Shown: one piece after another, positions 59,060-64,000 of the stretch
Layout of the letters: each line of letters begins with the position of its first letter
How positions within the stretch are numbered: position 1 is the stretch's first letter
DNA from: Calcarisporiella thermophila CBS 279.70
Lineage: Eukaryota; Calcarisporiellomycota
Direction: 5' to 3'
Length of the DNA stretch: 64,000 nucleotides
Assembly: GCF_041956535.1 (NCBI RefSeq)
Contig: NW_027192197.1
Location: 1,013,647-1,077,646, forward strand
Made by a program: the position numbers and the translations under genes
Notes under the pieces: model-generated
The model's database searches: none
Seen by the model: only the letters and a program-made list of their open reading frames with translations
Told to the model about the DNA's origin: nothing

Positions 59060-60403
59060 TTAGAGGTGCAATAATCTGGCCTGGATCTGGTTGAGAAGAG
59101 CCTCTTGAGCGGCAAACGCCTGAGGTGTGACACCAAACCTGCGGAGTCCTTGGGCCATCGCATCAGTGACCCTCACGTTCATCCAGTTGTCCCTCTTGGC
59201 CACTTTGGCATCCGCCGCATGGTCCCCAGTGGGCTTCTGTAGCTCAGCCTGAAGCTCAGCCTGAAGCTCGGCCTGCAGCTCGTTCAACAAGGCTTCCTCC
59301 TTGGCGAACTCTTCGGGCGAAACACCCATGGAGCGGAGCACATTGGCCGTCTCGTCCTCGTTGCTTCGCTTGGCCACTCTAGAGTTAGCGCCATGCATGG
59401 AGCCCTGGTATTTGGCCTGCAAAAGATTGAGAAGCTGCTCCTCGGCCTCAAGCTGCTGAGGAGAAACTCCCATCGATTGGAGAGCACTGGCCATCTCAGA
59501 AGTGATCTTCACACTCTGGGGGGTGGAGGCGGCAGCTTGCTGGGCAGCCCGCTTAGCCATTTTGGGGGCGGAGGTGGCACCCTGCTGTTTGGTCTGCTCA
59601 GCGCTCAGTGAGGCCTCCTCAGCAGCAAGCTGCTCTGGAGTAATTCCCATCGAGCGGAGCTCGTTGGCCATTTCGGGAGTGATGTTCATTCCCGCTGGCG
59701 AGGCGCCAGTGCCGGCAGCAGAGGCACCCTGCGGACTACCCTGCTTCGATGCGTCGTCCACCTTGGCAGCGCTGGCGGTCTTATCAGCACTGGCGTTCTG
59801 TGGCTGAGTGGTTGGCGCGTCGGCGCTGACACCGGCAGCGGCCTGCTGCTGCTGCTGCTGCTGCTGCTGGGGTTGTCCAGCCATCTCGGGCGCAATGTTG
59901 GCACCTTCAGGAGCAGGGGCAGAAGCAGCTTCCACCGGCATTGCTGGGGCTGAAGGTCGAGACTGCCCTTGCGTGCCCCTAATCATATCAATCTGAGCTT
60001 GAATATTTCTACTCACTGCCTCGCGCTGGACCTCAAGAGCTCGGATCAGGGCTTCCGAACCGGGAGCCTGGGCCTTGATCACATTAACTTGCTCATCATA
60101 GGCTTTCAACACATTTCTAAGTTCACTCTCGAGCTCAGATGCGGATCCGAAAATCGCAATTTCGGCGGGTAGTTGCTGCTGCTGCTGTTGCTGCGGCTGC
60201 GAAACTGGCACCAGCTGCTGGGCTTGTTGGGCCTCGGAAGATTTAGCTTGAGTGTCGACGGCTTGGGCTTGTGCAGGCACCGCATCCGGGGCCGGGAGAG
60301 CCGCGCTCACCTCACCGGGAGCTTGATCTCTTTGGTGGAGAGGGAAGCCGGTGGCAAGGAGAGTGGAGGCCAGGAGGAAAGAAGCTAGAGTAATTGCCTT
60401 CAT
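59060..60403 (-). CDS. secreted repeat protein with Kex2-like sites
   Basis: Intronless, 447 aa. Signal peptide MKAITLASFLLASTLLATGF, then a Gln/Ala/Pro-rich region with two polyglutamine runs (CAG tracts) and a helical block at about 88-142. From residue 239 there are four related units of about 30 residues: NITPEMANELRSMGITPEQL, KITSEMASALQSMGVSPQQL, ANVLRSMGVSPEEFAKEEAL and VTDAMAQGLRRFGVTPQAFA, each followed by an EEALLN-like helix. The dibasic pair KR, always as AKR, precedes units 2, 3 and 4 at residues 284-285, 345-346 and 403-404. Signal peptide plus regularly spaced KR fits a precursor processed by a Kex2-type Golgi protease into several peptides. No known family recognised. A TATA box lies 150 nt upstream. 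Confidence 0.85.
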   Translation of the reverse strand: MKAITLASFLLASTLLATGFPLHQRDQAPGEVSAALPAPDAVPAQAQAVDTQAKSSEAQQAQQLVPVSQPQQQQQQQLPAEIAIFGSASELESELRNVLKAYDEQVNVIKAQAPGSEALIRALEVQREAVSRNIQAQIDMIRGTQGQSRPSAPAMPVEAASAPAPEGANIAPEMAGQPQQQQQQQQQAAAGVSADAPTTQPQNASADKTASAAKVDDASKQGSPQGASAAGTGASPAGMNITPEMANELRSMGITPEQLAAEEASLSAEQTKQQGATSAPKMAKRAAQQAAASTPQSVKITSEMASALQSMGVSPQQLEAEEQLLNLLQAKYQGSMHGANSRVAKRSNEDETANVLRSMGVSPEEFAKEEALLNELQAELQAELQAELQKPTGDHAADAKVAKRDNWMNVRVTDAMAQGLRRFGVTPQAFAAQEALLNQIQARLLHL

Positions 60404-60550
60404 ATTTCGAGGAATGAGTGGTTAGAGTGATTAGAGTCGGGAGACCACAAAGAAAAATGAGTGTAGTGTAGTGTAGTGAAAGGAGAGGAGCGACGAGTCG
60501 AGATCGAGTAAGGATGAAAAAAGGTGCCCTCTACTGCATGCCCTTCCGCC

Positions 60551-60560
60551 CTTTATATAC
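60551..60560 (-). promoter_or_regulatory. TATA box of the secreted repeat protein gene
   Basis: GTATATAAAG on the coding strand, about 150 nt before the start codon. A (GTGTA)-type short repeat lies between it and the start (60460-60480). Confidence 0.55.
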
Positions 60561-61285
60561 AGAATCGTCAACGGAGACATGTCTCTTGAGAATCGTGTAG
60601 CTCAAGGGCGCATGGCGCAAGCACGACAGGGTCACCAATGACAAGCTCCCATGGGTACTTTATGCCGTATCCCTCCAAGCTGCCAAAACCTCCCCCGAAG
60701 ATGATGGCATGGTCATGAGAAACCCGCCAGACCAACTCTTGCCCAATGCGGTGCCCATCAAATGAAAACTGGTGAAATTGGCCATGGCTACGGCCTCTCC
60801 TCACAGGTCACATTTTACATAATTGCCCGAAGGGTGTAAAACGGTTGGATTCTGAAATTCTGAAATTTCCAAATCGATCCCTGCCCTCCGGGGATTCGCC
60901 ATTTCCGATTCGAAGAGGGGGGGGATATTTTCACTGCGAATATGCTAATTTTATGCCAAGTAGTTTCATCTGTGCGTGGACTAAGCGTTAGGGGTCTCTG
61001 GCCGGTTCAAGTGCAACTTGGGCAGTGACATTTGAGCCGAACCCAGCTTAAGTAAGAAAACGATTGACAGGTGGCTCTTTTCGGGTAGAGTGCAAAGATT
61101 CATTAAATACAATCCCCACCAACACCCCTCCTTTTACACAGGGCAATATTTCAAAGCAAAGACACTGTAATTTATAATGCAAAGGATACACCAAGTGATG
61201 CGTGACGAAAAAGGATATAGAAGGAAAATGCTAATGAATTCTGACTTGGGTGCTAGATGCGTGCACCAGGATTAAATAGCTTGGA
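60561..61285. other. spacer
   Basis: A 78-codon minus-strand frame at 60568-60804 has no recognisable domain and is not called. The 3' region of the chitin synthase is on the right. Confidence 0.45.
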
Positions 61286-64000
61286 CTAGCTACTGTAATA
61301 ACCGCCCTGCTGGGCCCCATGATAGCTGAGATAATGGGGAATATGGTTGTGAGGAGGGGGTGGCGGCGGTGGCGGCGGTGCGGGGGTAGAGTGAGGAGTG
61401 GACGTCCCCCCTTCTATGGAGATTAAAGTGTGGGGTTGCGCAGGGACCAAAAGAGAGGTTGCTGAGGGGTCATTCAGTCTATACCCCTGACTGTGGCTAG
61501 TGGATCGGTCGCTCGTCTCGCTCCTCTCCTCCACATCTCGAATAAACTCCTTCTCCCCAATCTCGAAAAATCTCGTGGCACCAGGAGGCGGCCTCATCAG
61601 TGGCACGCCCGTCTCTTCCAAAGGCACGCTGGGTCGAGCGGCGGAGGCATAGGAGGGGGTTGGATGAGCTCCGTATGGCACTATGCCCGCAAGCTCTTGC
61701 ATCTGACGCTCCATACGCTTTTGTTTGCGGACGCGATATCGCTCCCAGTCTTCCCAGCGCTTCATCATGAGCTTGGAGGAATCGAATTGACCATCTTTAT
61801 TCCCATGGTGGTCGCCTTTCTTTTCCCCGGAGATTTTCCTAGAGAAACCATCGGCCAGGAAGAGTTAGCTCATTCCCCTGTGAAAGTTCATAATTCTTCT
61901 AAAGAGGCCATTGTACCAACCTGGTTTCTCCCCAAGAGAAATCGTCAAAATGCCAGTATGCGTAGAGCGGCAAAATGAAGTTCCACACTGGCAGCGCTAG
62001 CAGGTATATTAGCATCCACATCACATATACGAGCTTGCGCGAGGTGAGCAGGATTAGAATCGCGGGAGAAAAAAGGACAAGCAGCAGGAGTATCAGCGGG
62101 ATGGCCGAGGCGAACGAGGTGATGGGGGTAAGAGAAATCATAATAATCAACGCGAATGTCAAAGCCAGGCCAATCGGGAGGGACACTGTCCCAATCAGAT
62201 CTAAAAACACGACGAACTGCATCGAAAAGCAGAAGGTGCCGCACAGGTTGCGTACAAGAATGAGCTCGAGCAGATTGTGGATAGTGGAGTTGATCCAACG
62301 GCGGCGCTGCGAGAGAAGCACATAGAATTGGTCGGGCACCACCGTTTTGCAGATCGCCTGGGGAAGGAACATCATTTTGCGATGCGGGAAATTGCGAAGC
62401 ATAAGAGTCGTTAAAAAGCGGTCTTCTCCGAGGAGCAAGAGGTTCTTCTGGTGGAGCGTATCGACCGTGTTCAGTGAGTACTCTTGGCAAATTTCGGGCT
62501 TAGTAAGGATGGGGACCCAGTCGTTATTACCCTTACGTGCCTTGATCCTAACAATGGAAGAATAGGTTAATGCCAAGCGCTCCCAGTGGGTGTTTGGTTT
62601 GGGCAAAAGATGCTTCAATGTAGTACCTGTACATGCAGAAACACCCGGGCAGACAGGTCACACCACCAAACACCGCTTCGAATGCTTTCCCAAGACTATA
62701 TAGAAGAGGTCGAGTTAGGTTCGACAAACCAAATTGATTCGATAGCAATGCATTGAATAGACTTACTGGTGCGAGATGTAATATTCATACACTTGGATGG
62801 CCGTTACCCAGGAGTCTCGTTTATTTGCAATCTTGGTCTCCCCGCAGAGCCCCATTATCCTTCCGTCGTTGACCATGCAGTTGACCATTAGCCGCAGGGA
62901 ATCGGCGTAGACCTTGGTATCTGCATCCACCTATGAACGGAGATGGTTAACACTGTTATTGGAAGGGCAATTCATACAAGGCATCTTATCACTGACCATC
63001 AAAACGATCTCAAAAAAATCCGGAGTCACCCCCATGATATAGTGGATTTTTCGAAAAATGTCATAGTCAAGCGCGGTCATACGCTCATTTAAGATAACGC
63101 GCGAGAAAAAGTTCATGAGAATTAGTTGAGAATCGCGTTTTCCTCGGTTCCCGGGCTTGGGTTTGGTCTGTTCTTCAGGAGTGCCCCATTTCACGACTAT
63201 AATCATAGGAGTGCGACGGCCTTTGCTACCTTCAAGGGTGAAGTGCAAGTGCAATCAGTGGACGGCACGCCAATTGGGCTTAATATATAACAACACTTAC
63301 AATAGTGTCCCACGTAAACCTTAGCCATATTGTGCTGTTTGGAGCCCTGCGCGACCGCAACATAGCTCTTCGGCTTTGGGTTACGAAATTTTGGATCCTC
63401 CTCCATCATCCCGATACAAATATCAGGAGTGGAACGCTTATTTCCCACGCCTGTGATTTGTCCGTCTAAATAGGTCATAGAGTGTTCATTTAGCAGTGCA
63501 CTCTTGTTTTAATCAAGTTCAACCCGCACTTTACCTGCAATGATAAAGAGCAGTTTTCTCTCATCTGGGTAGTCGGTCTCGGCCAAACTCTGGATGGTGT
63601 TTCTAATCGATTCCTCGCCTTCGGAATAGCAGGTTATAAGCAAAATAGTAAAGAGGTCGTTGCCTATATTCTCTCCCGAAATTTGCCTGGCCGGGCTCGA
63701 GGGCATAACATGGCCCTCCCACGGGGTGGGTTTTCGCGAAAGCATCTCAAACTGGTTATCCTGCATCAGCCTGGTTGCTTGTTCTTCAAAAGCACGCTCT
63801 CTGGGTTTGCGCGCAAGTCTCCAGGAAATGAACCAGGAGAAAAGAAGAGCCATTGCAAAGCGAGTAATGATAATGCCTAATTGATCGCAAAACAAGTGTC
63901 ACTCCCTTTGTTATAAAGCAGGATTAAAGCATCAAACTTACTCAAAACCATTATGAGCATGATCAGAAGGAAAATCGTCGTCGCAAAGCATCCAGAGTTG
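61286..64000 (-). CDS. chitin synthase, class IV type (partial, N-terminus outside window)
   Basis: About nine exons are visible; the gene runs off the right edge, so the N-terminus is missing. In order: membrane segments ([31 protein letters not shown]), then the catalytic GT2 domain with [20 protein letters not shown]. Next come VDADTK (metal-binding Asp, 62913-62930), GEDR (62420-62431) and the chitin-synthase signature QRRRW (62294-62308). A block of about four membrane helices follows. The Chs3-type [20 protein letters not shown] junction spans the last intron. The C-terminal tail is Arg-rich, then Pro-rich with a polyproline run, ending GGYYSS. The enzyme polymerises UDP-GlcNAc into chitin at plasma membrane sites of wall growth or septation. 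Absence of a C-terminal DEK domain and the motif set point to class IV. Confidence 0.93.

Overview
This is a 64 kb window of fungal nuclear DNA. Evidence: short spliceosomal introns (about 55 to 150 bases, GT-AG), a fungal-specific transcription factor, a class IV-type chitin synthase, an IQGAP ring scaffold, a Kha1-type K+/H+ antiporter and a YtcJ-type amidohydrolase. The V-ATPase f (RNASEK-like) protein, TBRG1-like FYR protein, SPF30 and neprilysin-type M13 peptidase are compatible with an early-diverging filamentous fungus, but I cannot name a species. There is no bacterial operon structure, rRNA, convincing tRNA or CRISPR array.

Layout. 0-6.8 kb is AT-rich: an alpha/beta-hydrolase pseudogene, a hypothetical membrane protein, a six-exon coiled-coil protein, and an 83-bp tandem repeat carrying hairpins. 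6.9-25.6 kb is a GC-rich block of conserved genes: fungal_trans regulator (+), forkhead factor (-), a 2-kb GC-rich intergenic region, cis-prenyltransferase (+), V-ATPase subunit f (-), BAR-PH-ArfGAP (+), FYR-domain protein (+) and K+/H+ antiporter (+). 25.6-39 kb turns AT-rich and repeat-rich: a secreted amidohydrolase, an M13 peptidase with a 10-nt microexon, tandem and inverted repeats, a solo LTR with target-site duplication, an interrupted ORF, a 190-bp direct repeat and a VOC-family fragment. 39.9-54.2 kb returns to conserved genes: SH3 protein (-), cytosolic phospholipase A2 (+), small secreted protein (-), a doubtful membrane-protein locus (-), IQGAP (+), SPF30 (-) and an SBDS-domain protein (+), the last two divergent. 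54.9-64 kb is all on the minus strand: NET-domain protein with a probable one-base indel in a poly-C run, homeodomain factor, secreted repeat protein with Kex2-like sites, and a chitin synthase running off the right edge.

The genes do not form one pathway. Common themes are polarity, wall and septum building (IQGAP, chitin synthase, SH3 protein, BAR-PH-ArfGAP), endomembrane ion and lipid homeostasis (V-ATPase f, Kha1, cis-prenyltransferase, cPLA2) and chromatin or transcription (forkhead, homeodomain, FYR, NET). The most interesting unexplained locus is the secreted repeat protein at 59060-60403: four related units separated by AKR dibasic sites, which looks like a precursor cut into several peptides. 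Exon chains were joined by eye from GT/AG sites and reading phase. Where I give a protein length for an intact gene, the exon lengths summed to a multiple of three.
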